Shown: positions 24,686 to 33,033 of the stretch, one piece after another | How positions within the stretch are numbered: position 1 is the stretch's first letter | How the letters are laid out: each line of letters starts with the position of its first letter | Assembly (NCBI GenBank): GCA_023228825.1 | Contig: JALOAL010000014.1 | Coordinates: forward strand, 3,124 to 67,123 | Direction of reading: 5' to 3' | DNA: 64,000 bases | From: Dehalococcoidia bacterium | GTDB lineage: Bacteria > Chloroflexota > Dehalococcoidia > UBA2979 | Notes under the pieces: model-generated | Told to the model about the DNA's origin: nothing | The model's database searches: none | Seen by the model: only the letters and a program-made list of their open reading frames with translations | Made by a program: the position numbers and the translations under genes

Positions 24686-25779
24686 ATGCTCCTCGCTTCA
24701 ACCTTGCGCAGCACGGCGGCCGCCAGGTCCATGTCCTTGGACGTCAGGCCCGAGTGCAGCGGGATGGCGATCGTCTCGCCGGGCAGCCGGTTCGCCACCG
24801 GGAAGACATCGTCCTCCACGCGCACGTCGCCCGACAACGCGGCCAGCACCTCCGGGTCGCGGTGCAGCGGCGCGCCGCTGGCGACCTCGCAGTGCACGCC
24901 CTCGGCGCGGATGGCCTCCACGGTCTCCTGGAGCGAGCGCTTCCAGAGGATGCCGCGGATGCCCACCGTGTACGCCGCGTAGGCGTGCTGGACGTAGCGG
25001 CCGTGCGCCATGCGCGTGAGGGCCTTCGCGCGGCTGAGGCCGAACGTGAGTTCCCAGGCCAGCCGCCGGCGTTCCAGCAACTCGTCCTCCAGCCGTCGCA
25101 CCTCGGCCAGGGCGATGCGCGCATCGGACTCGGCGAGGGCGCTCGTGCGGTTCGCGCGTACGTGCGAGGCGGCCTTCGCCGTGGGGAAGATGGCGAATGC
25201 GCCGCGCGTAACGGGGTGGCCGGGGCGGCCGGTGAACACCGCAGCGTGCGCCAGCCGGCCCGCCGGTACGCCTCGGAGGGACGCGCCGAGGGCGCCCGTC
25301 AGGTCTTCCACGATGGGTATCTGGCGGTCCTGGACCATGCGGTGCAGTTCGGTCATGGTCGCGGGGTGGCCGAAGGGGTGCGTGGCCACGGCGAGGCCAA
25401 CGCGCTCGCCGGCGGCGCGGGCCAGGCCGCGCGCGGAGAGGGCGCCCGTGTCCGCCTCGAGGTCGCCGGGCACGAGGCGCCAGCCGGCCGCACGTGCCAC
25501 CGCCGCCGCCCGCTCGGCGTACAGCGAGGGCACGATCACTTCGTCGCGTCCGTCCGAGGGCAAGACGATGCCGAGGGCGGCTCGGTACGCCTCGTCCGCG
25601 TCGCCGAAGGCCACCACGGCCTCCGGCGGCAGGTCCAGGCGCTGGGCGAGCGCCGCCTCCACCGCGCCGACGGGGTCGGCGTCGGACGCGGGGGGCGCCT
25701 CGGGAGGAGTGGGCCAGGGTGCATCGCGGAGTGGGGCGCCGCCCTCGATCGCGAGCGCAGGCGCAGGCTCGTCGGCCAT
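24682..25779 (-). CDS. DegT/DnrJ/EryC1-like protein lacking the usual PLP lysine
   Basis: The 365-residue protein has the sugar-aminotransferase layout: IEGGAPLRDAPWP at the start, DEVIVPSLYAERAAAVARAAGWRLVP, the PIVEDLTGALGASL strand that carries the cofactor aspartate, and the EVRRLEDELLERRRLAWEL helix. Near residues 182-196 the family normally has F-x-x-x-K before a glycine-rich loop; here the segment is FTGRPGHPVTRGAFAIF with no lysine. A classical PLP aminotransferase mechanism is therefore unlikely. It heads a leftward operon with the ROK-like and small helical genes. ATG 25777-25779 is chosen, since longer frames run into the promoter shared with the DHPS-like gene. Confidence 0.75.
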   Translation of the reverse strand: MADEPAPALAIEGGAPLRDAPWPTPPEAPPASDADPVGAVEAALAQRLDLPPEAVVAFGDADEAYRAALGIVLPSDGRDEVIVPSLYAERAAAVARAAGWRLVPGDLEADTGALSARGLARAAGERVGLAVATHPFGHPATMTELHRMVQDRQIPIVEDLTGALGASLRGVPAGRLAHAAVFTGRPGHPVTRGAFAIFPTAKAASHVRANRTSALAESDARIALAEVRRLEDELLERRRLAWELTFGLSRAKALTRMAHGRYVQHAYAAYTVGIRGILWKRSLQETVEAIRAEGVHCEVASGAPLHRDPEVLAALSGDVRVEDDVFPVANRLPGETIAIPLHSGLTSKDMDLAAAVLRKVEARSI

Positions 25780-25883
25780 CGTGTCCTTGATCCGTCGCGG
25801 GCAGGGTGTGTCCGGGGAGGTTAGGCGGGGGTGCGAGTCACCCGCAATCCCGCCGTACAATTGGGGGGAGTGGAAGGCCCCCC

Positions 25884-26720
25884 GTGATCCTGCGCCTGCG
25901 CGGCCGCGAACTGGACTGCACCAACCGCACTGCGGTGATGGGCATCCTCAACGTCTCCGATGACTCCCCCGTGGCCTTCTCCCGAGTGGGCGTGGAGCAC
26001 GCCCTGGAACGCGCGCGCGAACTGGCGGCGGACGGTGCGGCGATCGTGGACATCGGCGCGCACTCCACGGCCACGGGCGCGCGCGACCTGACGCCGCAGG
26101 AAGAGATCGAACGCGTGGCCCCGGTGATCGAGGCGGTCGCGGCGGAGGGCATCCTCACGTCCGTGGACACCTGGACGGCCGAGGTGGCGCGGGCGGCGGC
26201 GGAGGCTGGCGTCCACCTGCTGAACGACGTCACCGGCTTCGTGGACGACGCCATGGTGGCGGTGGCGCGGGACTTCGGCCTTCCCGGCTGCGTGATGCAC
26301 CTGCGCGGCGAGCCCAAGCACCACCGCGAGGTGAACCAGGACTACGACAACATCGAGGCCGAGGTGCGTGCCTCGCTGGTGTCGCGGGCACGGGTGCTGG
26401 CGGCGCAGGGCGTGGACGCGTGGCTGGATCCCGGGTTTGGCTTCGGGCGGCCGCCCGAGGACAACGCGCGCCTGCTCCGGGACATCCCGGCCCTGGTCGC
26501 GGAGGGCTACCCCGTGCTCATATCCGCCTCGCGCAAGGGATTCCTGGCCGAACTGGCCGGACAGCCGTACAGCCAGGAGGCGCCCGGCATCCTGGAGGCC
26601 ACGGTAGCCTTCAACAGCCTGGCCGCGTGGTGGGGTACCCACGTGGTACGCGTCCACGACGTACGGGAGGTCTCGGACGCAATCGCCGTGGTGAACGCGG
26701 TGCGCGGCCGCCTGGACTGA
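25884..26720 (+). CDS. folP: Dihydropteroate synthase-like protein
   Basis: The 278-residue TIM-barrel protein keeps the pterin site of DHPS: GILNVSDDS at the start, SVDTW, LLNDVTG, LDPGFGFGRPPEDNARLL and SASRKGFL, ending with VVRVHDV. It differs in the two substrate loops: the NxTPDSFSDGG loop is shortened and reads NVSDDSPVAFSRVG, and the D-GG-STRPGA loop reads DIGAHSTATGA. In true DHPS these loops bind pyrophosphate and pABA. It may be a divergent folate enzyme or another pterin-binding enzyme. GTG 25884 follows a purine-rich stretch; no other folate gene is adjacent. It is divergent from the DegT-like gene. Confidence 0.7.
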   Translation: MILRLRGRELDCTNRTAVMGILNVSDDSPVAFSRVGVEHALERARELAADGAAIVDIGAHSTATGARDLTPQEEIERVAPVIEAVAAEGILTSVDTWTAEVARAAAEAGVHLLNDVTGFVDDAMVAVARDFGLPGCVMHLRGEPKHHREVNQDYDNIEAEVRASLVSRARVLAAQGVDAWLDPGFGFGRPPEDNARLLRDIPALVAEGYPVLISASRKGFLAELAGQPYSQEAPGILEATVAFNSLAAWWGTHVVRVHDVREVSDAIAVVNAVRGRLD

Positions 26721-26763
26721 GACCCGCGCGCGACCGCGCGGCGCTCCTCCGTGCTGGGCGCGG

Positions 26764-27327
26764 CTACTCGGCGATGACGCTCTGTGTCGTTGTGCCGCTC
26801 CCCTGGCTGGTCGTGGCGGCCGAGGGCAGGTGCACATCCTCGCAGGCGATGCCGTTGCGGTTGCTGTCGATGTGGTTGGGGTCTCCGGGACCGTTCACGC
26901 GCAGCGCCTCCTGCGCCTCCTCGAACGTGGCGAAGGAGCGGCAATTGAAGAGGTCCCGGCCGCCTGTGTAGAGGGGGTGATGCTCTAGGCTCTCGCTGTC
27001 CTCCGCGTTGGCCTCCCGGGCGGCCTCGGCTGCGACCGCCGCGACGAGGGCTGCCGACTGCAGTTCGCCCTCCACCGCGTGGACGCGGGCTGCCAGGGCG
27101 TCGCGCTCCGCCTCCACCGTGTCCACGGCTGCGGAGAGGGTCTCCACGCGTTCGGCCATCAGGGCCACCTCGGCGTGCAGGGCGTCCACACCGCCCTCCA
27201 GCGCGCGGACATCGCCGCCCGCGTCCAGGTGGGCCACCATCCACCAGATGCTGACCGCCCAGACCAGCAGCGCCACCAGCGCGGCAATGGGGGCCCACGG
27301 GGGGATTTCGAACGGGCGCTCTGTCAT
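26764..27327 (-). CDS. Membrane-anchored excalibur-domain protein
   Basis: The 187-residue protein has a short cytoplasmic start, one membrane helix (APIAALVALLVWAVSIWWMV, residues 12-31), a ~70-residue coiled coil with regular Ala/Leu heptads, and a C-terminal excalibur domain: FNCRSFATFEEAQEAL followed by PNHIDSNRNGIACED. The D-x-N-x-N-G-x-x-CE loop is the predicted calcium-binding motif of the family, found on surface proteins and nucleases. The domain should lie outside the membrane on a coiled-coil stalk. Its role is unknown. It is convergent with the DHPS-like gene. Confidence 0.85.
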   Translation of the reverse strand: MTERPFEIPPWAPIAALVALLVWAVSIWWMVAHLDAGGDVRALEGGVDALHAEVALMAERVETLSAAVDTVEAERDALAARVHAVEGELQSAALVAAVAAEAAREANAEDSESLEHHPLYTGGRDLFNCRSFATFEEAQEALRVNGPGDPNHIDSNRNGIACEDVHLPSAATTSQGSGTTTQSVIAE

Positions 27328-27480
27328 GCCGTGGAGGCTATGGGGGCGGAGCGCCCGGCCGAATCAGGGGGAACCCCAATGCACGAGCGGGAAGCCACGG
27401 ACGTTGGGCCCCCTCGCGCCAACATGCCTGTGTTTGTACGATCCGCTGCTCGCCGGCACTCACGGAAGGGGAACGCCTCG

Positions 27481-28215
27481 ATGCCAGGCCTGCCATCTGA
27501 CTACACGAACGACCTCGGCCAGCCGGTGGGCGCTCCCCTGGGGGGCTGGACGGGGTGCGCGTTCCCCCTGGCGGAGCCGATGGCCGGGCGCTACTGCCGC
27601 CTGGAGCCGCTGGACGCCGGGCGGCACGCCGCCGACCTGTGGGACGCCCAGCAGCACGACCCGGACGGCCGGAACTGGACCTACCTTCCCTACGGCCCTT
27701 TCGCTGACCAGGCGGCCCACCGCGCGTGGGTGGAGGACAGCGCGAGGATGGCGGATCCGCAGTTCTACGCCATCATCCGGACGGACACCGGGCAGGCCGT
27801 GGGCGCCGCCTCGTACCTGCGTATCGTGCCGGAGCACGGCGTGATCGAGGTGGGGCACCTGAACCACACGCCGCTGCTCCAGCGCACGCCCGCCTCCACG
27901 GAGGCGATGTACCTGATGATGCGCCGCGTCTTCGAGGAGTACGGCTACCGCCGCTACGAGTGGAAGTGCCACGCCCAGAACGCCCCCTCCTGGGCTGCGG
28001 CGGAGCGGCTGGGCTTCACGTTCGAGGGCGTCTTCCGGAACGCCGTGGTGGTGAAACAGCGCAACCGCGACACGGCCTGGCTCTCCATCACCGACGCGGA
28101 GTGGCCAGCGATCCGCGCAGCCCTGGAGGCTTGGCTCGCGCCAGAGAACTTCGAGGTGAGCGGTCAGCAGCGGGAAGCCCTGAGCACGTTCATGGCCCGC
28201 GAGCGGGGACGGTAG
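27481..28215 (+). CDS. GNAT-family N-acetyltransferase (RimJ/RimL-like)
   Basis: The 244-residue protein has a ~45-residue N-terminal extension, then a GNAT fold of the RimJ/RimL subgroup: GRYCRLEPLDAGRHAADLW, a central GAASYLRIVPEHGVIEVG strand pair, and the late YEWKCHAQNAPSWAAAERLGFTFEG split over beta5-alpha4, a hallmark of this subgroup. The V-x-x-x-R-x-x-G/A pyrophosphate loop is poorly conserved (TPLLQRTPASTEAM). It would acetylate an amine or N-terminus from acetyl-CoA; the substrate is unknown. I take ATG 27481, which matches the family start length, over several upstream starts. Confidence 0.8.
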   Translation: MPGLPSDYTNDLGQPVGAPLGGWTGCAFPLAEPMAGRYCRLEPLDAGRHAADLWDAQQHDPDGRNWTYLPYGPFADQAAHRAWVEDSARMADPQFYAIIRTDTGQAVGAASYLRIVPEHGVIEVGHLNHTPLLQRTPASTEAMYLMMRRVFEEYGYRRYEWKCHAQNAPSWAAAERLGFTFEGVFRNAVVVKQRNRDTAWLSITDAEWPAIRAALEAWLAPENFEVSGQQREALSTFMARERGR

Positions 28216-28317
28216 GGGTCCCAGCCTCGGAAGTCCTCGCACCACCCCCACCCCCGAGGGCCCATGAGGGCGCAGCACGCTGCTCCCCTGCGCAGAGGCG
28301 GAGGCGGCGAGGGCCTC

Positions 28318-31101
28318 TCACTCTCCCAGCAGGGCGTCCAGGTCATGCTTGGCGTCCATGATGTGTTCCCACAGGTCGCCGACCTTCGCCACGCGCTCGT
28401 GGGCGTTGAGGATGGTGAACTCCGTGGGGTAGACCTTGCCCAGTTCGTCCCAGCGCATGGGCATTGAGACGGGGGCGCCGGGCTTGGCGCGGGGGGAGTA
28501 GGCGCTGGCCAGGTTCTTGTTGCGGGCGTTCTGGTTCGCGTCGAAGAAGACCTTGCCCTTGCGTCGTTCGGTCGCCCACTCCATGGTGACCTGCTTCGGG
28601 TGCGACCGGACAAGGAAGCCGCCCAGCGTGTGGGCCACCTCGCGGATGGTGTCGTAGTCGTAGCGGCGGACCACGGGGACGTAGATGTGCAGGCCGGTGG
28701 CGCCGGAGGTCTTCACGAACGAGGACATGCCCGCGGAGTCCAGCAGTTCCTTCAGCCAACCGGCCACCTCGCACGTGGCCTCGAAGGCGCGGCGGTTGAG
28801 TTCGGGCTCGCCGCCCTTTTTCTCGTCGCCTCGGTAGATGTAGGGGTCCAGGTCGAAGAGGGCGAAGTCCGGGTAGTTCAGGAGCGAGTCCTGCACCTGG
28901 GCCCTGGAGCCGGTGAAGTCCCGCGACAGGTGGTGCCCGTCCGGTTCCGGCGACACGCGGGCAAGCGAGGTATGCAGCGCCAGGTCAGCCATCTGCCCGA
29001 GCCAGATGAGCGTGGCCACGTTGTTGACCAGCAGGTACTGCTGGTCGCCGCCGCCGCTCTCCGTGTGCACCTCCACCGTCTCGATGAACTCCGGCGGGTC
29101 GTCCACGTGCTTCTGGTAGAAGAACTGGCCCTCGATCCCGTTGGGATAGCGCGTCATGGTGAGCGGTCGGTCTCGCACCTGCGCCAGCAGGTACGGGGCC
29201 ATGCGTGCGTAGTAGGCGATGAGGTCGCGCTTGGTGAGCGCACGCTGGCCCTCGGACGGCGGCCACATGACCTTGTCGAGGTTCGTGACGGGGACCTGGA
29301 CGCCCTCCACCTCGACCGTACCCTGCTTCTTCAGGCGCTCCATCTGCTCCAGCACGTCCCGCCCGGCGTCCTCGATGCTGACGGTGGCCGGCGGCGTGAC
29401 GAGGGGCACCGAGCGCACGGCCGCCGCGGCCTTGTCGTCGCGCACGCGCTTGAGGACGGGGGCGCGCAGGTTGCCGTCTGCGGTGATCTGGGAGTACTCC
29501 ACCTCCACCACCATCTCCGGCCGCACGAACGTCACGTCCTTGCGCAGTTCCGGGGGCAGTGTCAGCGGCGGCGTGTCCACCACCATGGTGTCCAGGCGCG
29601 CGCGCAGGCGCTTCAGCAGGCCCTCGTCGAAGCCGCTGCCGACCCGGCCCACGGGCACCAGGTCGCCCTGCTCGTCGCGGGTGGCGATGGCGAGGGCGCC
29701 GAAGGTGGTGGCGCGCGAGTTCAGCCCCGTCGTGTAGCCCACCACGATGAAGTCGTCCGTCCGTCGGTCCTTCACCTTCAGCCAGGACGGGGACCGCGTC
29801 CCGCCTACGTAGGTCGAGTCCCGCCGCTTCGCCACGAGGCCTTCCAGTCCGAGTGCGGCAGCGGCCTTGAAGGCGGCGACGCCGTCCACCTCGAACTGGT
29901 CCACGAGTTGGACGTTGGCCTGCGGCATCAGGGTGCGCTCCAAGAGGGGCCGGCGTCCGCGCAGGGGGACGCGGCGGATGTCCACGCCGTCCAGGTACAG
30001 CAGGTCGAAGACGAAAAGCACCACCGGGTGGTCCTTCTCCGCCTGGCGGATCTCCACCGGGTTGGTGAGGTTCATCCGCTGCTGCAACCGCTCGAACGAG
30101 GGGACGCCTCGGTCGTCGAAGGCCACGATCTCGCCGTCGAAGATGGCGCGATTCGCGGGCTGCCTCGCGAGCGAGGAGGCGAGGGAGGGGTACTGCGCGG
30201 TGACGTCGTTGCCGCGCCGCGTGACGAGGCGCACCCGTCCGTCCTCCAGCGTGGCGACGACGCGGATGCCGTCCAGTTTCGGCTCGAAGATCCAGTCCGG
30301 GTGGTCGAAGGGCCTGGCGCTCTCGCGCGCCTGCATCGGCTCGACCGTGTCCGGCAGCGGGGCGCGCCGGGCGCCGGTCAACGCGTGCGCCAGGAGCGGC
30401 GGCGGGGTGATGGAGGGCAATTTCCGGCCGCCCTGCAGGTCGGCGATGGTGAGGCCGGTGAGCACGGAGTCCTGGAACTCCTCCGCCAGGTCGATGCCGG
30501 TGGCCGCCTCGTCCTGGTGCTTGAAGGCGAGCCATGAGTCGGGCGCCTGCTTCGTCTTGACCAGCGTCCACGAGCCCTTCATGCGGTGCCCCCGCATGGT
30601 GACCGAGATCTTGCCCTTCGCGATGCCCTCTCGCATGCGGCGCTCCGCTTCGGCTCGATCCTCGAAGACCAGGGGACCGTCCTCGTCCGGGGAGTAGGTG
30701 CCGCGGTCCCAGACGATGACCTCGCCGGCGCCGTACTGGCCCTTCGGGATGATGCCCTCGAAGACGGCGTAGTCCAGCGGGTGATCCTCCGTCTGGACGG
30801 CCAGGCGCTTCTCCTTCGGGTCCGTGGAGGGCCCCTTGGGGATGGGGAACGAGGGCATGCCGTCGCCCACCTCGAACCGCAGGTCGTAGTGGAGGCGGGT
30901 GGCGCGGTGCTTCTGCACCACGAACGTCAGCGGCGCGTGCGGGTCGCGGCCGCCGGTGCCGGGTTCACCCGGCGGTGGCGCCGGCTCCGGCGTGAGCGCG
31001 AAGTCCCGCATCGCCTCGTAACGGTCGAGGCCGGTGGACGTGCCGGCCTCGGGCTGTCCCGTGTCCGTGGGTGCGGCCTTCTTCGAACGTCGCGCGGGCA
31101 T
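28318..31101 (-). CDS. ligD: Multifunctional NHEJ DNA ligase LigD
   Basis: LigD repairs double-strand breaks with Ku. The 927 residues are ordered phosphoesterase, ligase, polymerase. The 3'-phosphoesterase domain (about 45-200) has KHRATRLHYDLRFEV. The ATP ligase domain has the adenylation motif FEPKLDGIRV near residue 272, followed by FDGEIVAFD and a late GLVAKRRDSTYVGGTRS. The primase-polymerase domain (about 620-927) includes MTRYPNGIEGQFFYQK and the FDLDP metal motif near residue 750. This order is that of Pseudomonas LigD, not of mycobacteria. It lies 32 bases downstream of ku in the same transcription unit. Confidence 0.95.
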   Translation of the reverse strand: MPARRSKKAAPTDTGQPEAGTSTGLDRYEAMRDFALTPEPAPPPGEPGTGGRDPHAPLTFVVQKHRATRLHYDLRFEVGDGMPSFPIPKGPSTDPKEKRLAVQTEDHPLDYAVFEGIIPKGQYGAGEVIVWDRGTYSPDEDGPLVFEDRAEAERRMREGIAKGKISVTMRGHRMKGSWTLVKTKQAPDSWLAFKHQDEAATGIDLAEEFQDSVLTGLTIADLQGGRKLPSITPPPLLAHALTGARRAPLPDTVEPMQARESARPFDHPDWIFEPKLDGIRVVATLEDGRVRLVTRRGNDVTAQYPSLASSLARQPANRAIFDGEIVAFDDRGVPSFERLQQRMNLTNPVEIRQAEKDHPVVLFVFDLLYLDGVDIRRVPLRGRRPLLERTLMPQANVQLVDQFEVDGVAAFKAAAALGLEGLVAKRRDSTYVGGTRSPSWLKVKDRRTDDFIVVGYTTGLNSRATTFGALAIATRDEQGDLVPVGRVGSGFDEGLLKRLRARLDTMVVDTPPLTLPPELRKDVTFVRPEMVVEVEYSQITADGNLRAPVLKRVRDDKAAAAVRSVPLVTPPATVSIEDAGRDVLEQMERLKKQGTVEVEGVQVPVTNLDKVMWPPSEGQRALTKRDLIAYYARMAPYLLAQVRDRPLTMTRYPNGIEGQFFYQKHVDDPPEFIETVEVHTESGGGDQQYLLVNNVATLIWLGQMADLALHTSLARVSPEPDGHHLSRDFTGSRAQVQDSLLNYPDFALFDLDPYIYRGDEKKGGEPELNRRAFEATCEVAGWLKELLDSAGMSSFVKTSGATGLHIYVPVVRRYDYDTIREVAHTLGGFLVRSHPKQVTMEWATERRKGKVFFDANQNARNKNLASAYSPRAKPGAPVSMPMRWDELGKVYPTEFTILNAHERVAKVGDLWEHIMDAKHDLDALLGE

Positions 31102-31133
31102 CGGTCAGCCGCTCCAGGGCCCCGGGGACGCCC

Positions 31134-32063
31134 CTAGCGGGCGGGCGTCTTCTTCTTCTTGGTGGTGCGAGTGCCGGCCTTGGCCGTGGATTTGCGGCCC
31201 TTCTTGGGGGCCTCCTCGGCTTCCGCGTCCTCGCCCTCGGTGTCGTCAGCGGCCGCGGTGGCTTCGGCCTTCTCGCTGTCGCTGGAGGACTTACGCGACC
31301 GGGTGGCCTCGATGCTGGCGCGCAGGGCGGCCATGAGGTCCACGGTCTGCGTCGGCGCTTCCTCCGCCGCCGCCGTGACCACCTCGCCCCCTTCGAGTTT
31401 GGTGGTGATCATGTTCATCAAGACCTCGCGGTACTCGTCCTTGTAACGCTCGGGGTCGAAGGGCTCGTGGAGCATGTCGATGAGCGCGAACGCCATCTTC
31501 ATCTCCTCCTGGGAGACCTCCACGTCGGACACGTCGCTGCCCTCGTAGGGGCGCACCTCGTCCGGGTAGAGGAGCATCTCCACGGTCAGGTGGCCATCCT
31601 GCGGGCGGATGGCCACCAACTGCTCCTTCTGACGGATGGCCAACTTGCCGATGGCCACCAGGTCCTTCTCCTCCAGGGCACGCAGGAGCAGGGTGTAGGG
31701 CTTCTTGCCGGCGTCGTCCGGATCCAGGTAGTAGGGCTTCTCGTAGTAGATCGGGTCGATCTCAGACGCCTGGACGAATTGGGTGATCGCGATCGTGTGC
31801 TTGCTGGGGACGGGGAGGTTCTCGAAGTCCTCATCCTCCAGGATCACGAACTGGTCCTTGGCGTACTCGTACCCCTTCTTGATCTCGCCGTACTCGACCT
31901 CCCGGTCGAGTGTGGGGGACCAGCGCAGGTACTTGATGGGCTTCAGGTCCTCCCCGGCGAGTTGCCGGAAGGAGACGTCCTTGCTCTCCGTGGCGCTGTA
32001 CAACTTCACCGGGATCGAGACCATCCCGAACGAGATCGCGCCACGCCAAATGGCTCGGGCCAT
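31134..32063 (-). CDS. ku: DNA end-binding protein Ku
   Basis: The 309-residue protein starts MARAIWRGAISFGMVSIPVKL, the standard bacterial Ku start, and continues with the beta-barrel ring core including KGYEYAKDQFVILEDEDFE and the LIDMLHEPFDPERYKDEYRE bridge. Ku homodimers thread onto broken DNA ends and recruit LigD, whose gene is next in the operon. The last ~60 residues form an acidic Ala/Glu stretch followed by a strongly lysine-rich tail, as in long-tailed Ku proteins that also contact internal DNA. Confidence 0.95.
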   Translation of the reverse strand: MARAIWRGAISFGMVSIPVKLYSATESKDVSFRQLAGEDLKPIKYLRWSPTLDREVEYGEIKKGYEYAKDQFVILEDEDFENLPVPSKHTIAITQFVQASEIDPIYYEKPYYLDPDDAGKKPYTLLLRALEEKDLVAIGKLAIRQKEQLVAIRPQDGHLTVEMLLYPDEVRPYEGSDVSDVEVSQEEMKMAFALIDMLHEPFDPERYKDEYREVLMNMITTKLEGGEVVTAAAEEAPTQTVDLMAALRASIEATRSRKSSSDSEKAEATAAADDTEGEDAEAEEAPKKGRKSTAKAGTRTTKKKKTPAR

Positions 32064-32165
32064 GCTGCGCGCTCCTCTTGATGACCCCGGGATGATGCGG
32101 TAGCCCGAGGCGACCCCGAGTCAGACCGCGCCGCTCTGCGGCCACCGGGTGGCCGAAGACGCACG

Positions 32166-32185
32166 ACTGACTATCGATCAGTATA
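32166..32185 (-). promoter_or_regulatory. Predicted promoter and overlapping inverted repeat for ku-ligD
   Basis: On the minus strand a good -10 box, TATACT, lies at 32185-32180. An inverted repeat ACTGA (32166-32170)/TCAGT (32178-32182) overlaps its downstream side, with a nested ATCGAT palindrome. It lies about 115 bases upstream of the ku ATG. No convincing -35 box is seen. Confidence 0.4.
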
Positions 32186-32231
32186 GGGTCTGTGCGGAGC
32201 GGGCACTGGCAGGCCTCAGCGGCGGCTCCAC

Positions 32232-32624
32232 CTACTCCGCTGCGGGCTCCGGGGGCGCGTCCAGCCCCAGGAGCGCCTCGATGCTGGCGATGGCGGCGCC
32301 GGCGTGCTCGCGCACCTCCGTGCGGCCGAGCAGCATGGGGGCGATGGCCTCGATGATGGCGGCGAGTTCGGGGTCTGTGGCCAGGAGCGCCTCGTGCGCC
32401 TGCTGAGGCGAGCGCGACCCGGTCCAGTAGGGGCGGAGCGCCTCCACCACCAGCGCGCGGGCGAGCAGGTCCACGCGCTCCTCCGCGGGGGCGTTGGCGT
32501 GCTCCAGGAGCGCCTGCACGGCCTGCGCCAGTTCTTCGGGCGTGGAGCGGTTGAGGTTGATGCGCAGCAGGTCACGGCGAGAGGTGGTCTTGCCGGCCGG
32601 GCGTCTGCGGGCGGGTTCAGGCAT
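32232..32624 (-). CDS. Unknown cytoplasmic helical protein
   Basis: The product is 130 residues, basic at the N-terminus (ARRRPAGKTTSRRD) and then almost entirely helical, with many Ala, Leu and Glu. Two similar helix pairs are visible around EELAQAVQALLEHANAP and HEALLATDPELAAIIEAIAP. There is no signal, metal motif or recognised domain. It lies upstream of ku on the same strand, 168 bases away, with the ku promoter candidate between them. An ATG nine codons upstream is an alternative start. Confidence 0.55.
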   Translation of the reverse strand: MPEPARRRPAGKTTSRRDLLRINLNRSTPEELAQAVQALLEHANAPAEERVDLLARALVVEALRPYWTGSRSPQQAHEALLATDPELAAIIEAIAPMLLGRTEVREHAGAAIASIEALLGLDAPPEPAAE

Positions 32625-32751
32625 GCTGCCCCCGAATCGTCTCGACCTCACTGCATGCGTCTGCTCACGTGAACAGTTCTAATGTTCGGTCGCGACGTAA
32701 CTCTAGGAGAACCGGGAACCGTCTGACAAGGCCCCCGGCCACCCGAACCTC

Positions 32752-33027
32752 TCAGCCGCGCGCAGCGCCGCCGGCAATGGCGGGCAACAGGAAGATCTCG
32801 TCGCCGTCCTCGACCGGTTCGAGGGCGCCGTTCTCCGTAATGACGGAGTTGATGGCGATTGCGATCTCGCCTCGGAGCGCGCCTTCGTCCAGGAGGATCG
32901 CGCCCAGCGCGGGAAACTCCCGCCCGAGGTTGTCGACGAGCGCGCCAAGCGAACGGCCGGGCACCTCTACGGTGGCCCGGCCGTCCGTGTGTTCACGCCA
33001 GTGGGCGGGGATGTGGACCGTGGCCAC
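32752..33027 (-). CDS. MoaD/ThiS-like ubiquitin-fold protein
   Basis: The 91-residue protein fits the small beta-grasp sulfur-carrier family: VHIPAHWREHTDGRATVEV, LGALVDNLGREFPAL, IAIAINSVITENG and EPVEDGDEIFLLPAIAGG. MoaD and ThiS end exactly at Gly-Gly; this protein carries four more residues (AARG), so sulfur loading would need trimming or a variant mechanism. It is the last gene of the molybdenum hydroxylase operon, seven bases after the large subunit. A role in molybdopterin sulfur supply or in cofactor sulfuration of that enzyme is inferred from context. Confidence 0.8.
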   Translation of the reverse strand: MATVHIPAHWREHTDGRATVEVPGRSLGALVDNLGREFPALGAILLDEGALRGEIAIAINSVITENGALEPVEDGDEIFLLPAIAGGAARG

Positions 33028-33033
33028 TCTCCG

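Noticed and set aside
24682..25779. Ordinary sugar aminotransferase
   Set aside because: The fold matches, but the PLP-binding lysine is not present at its position, so I do not assign the activity.
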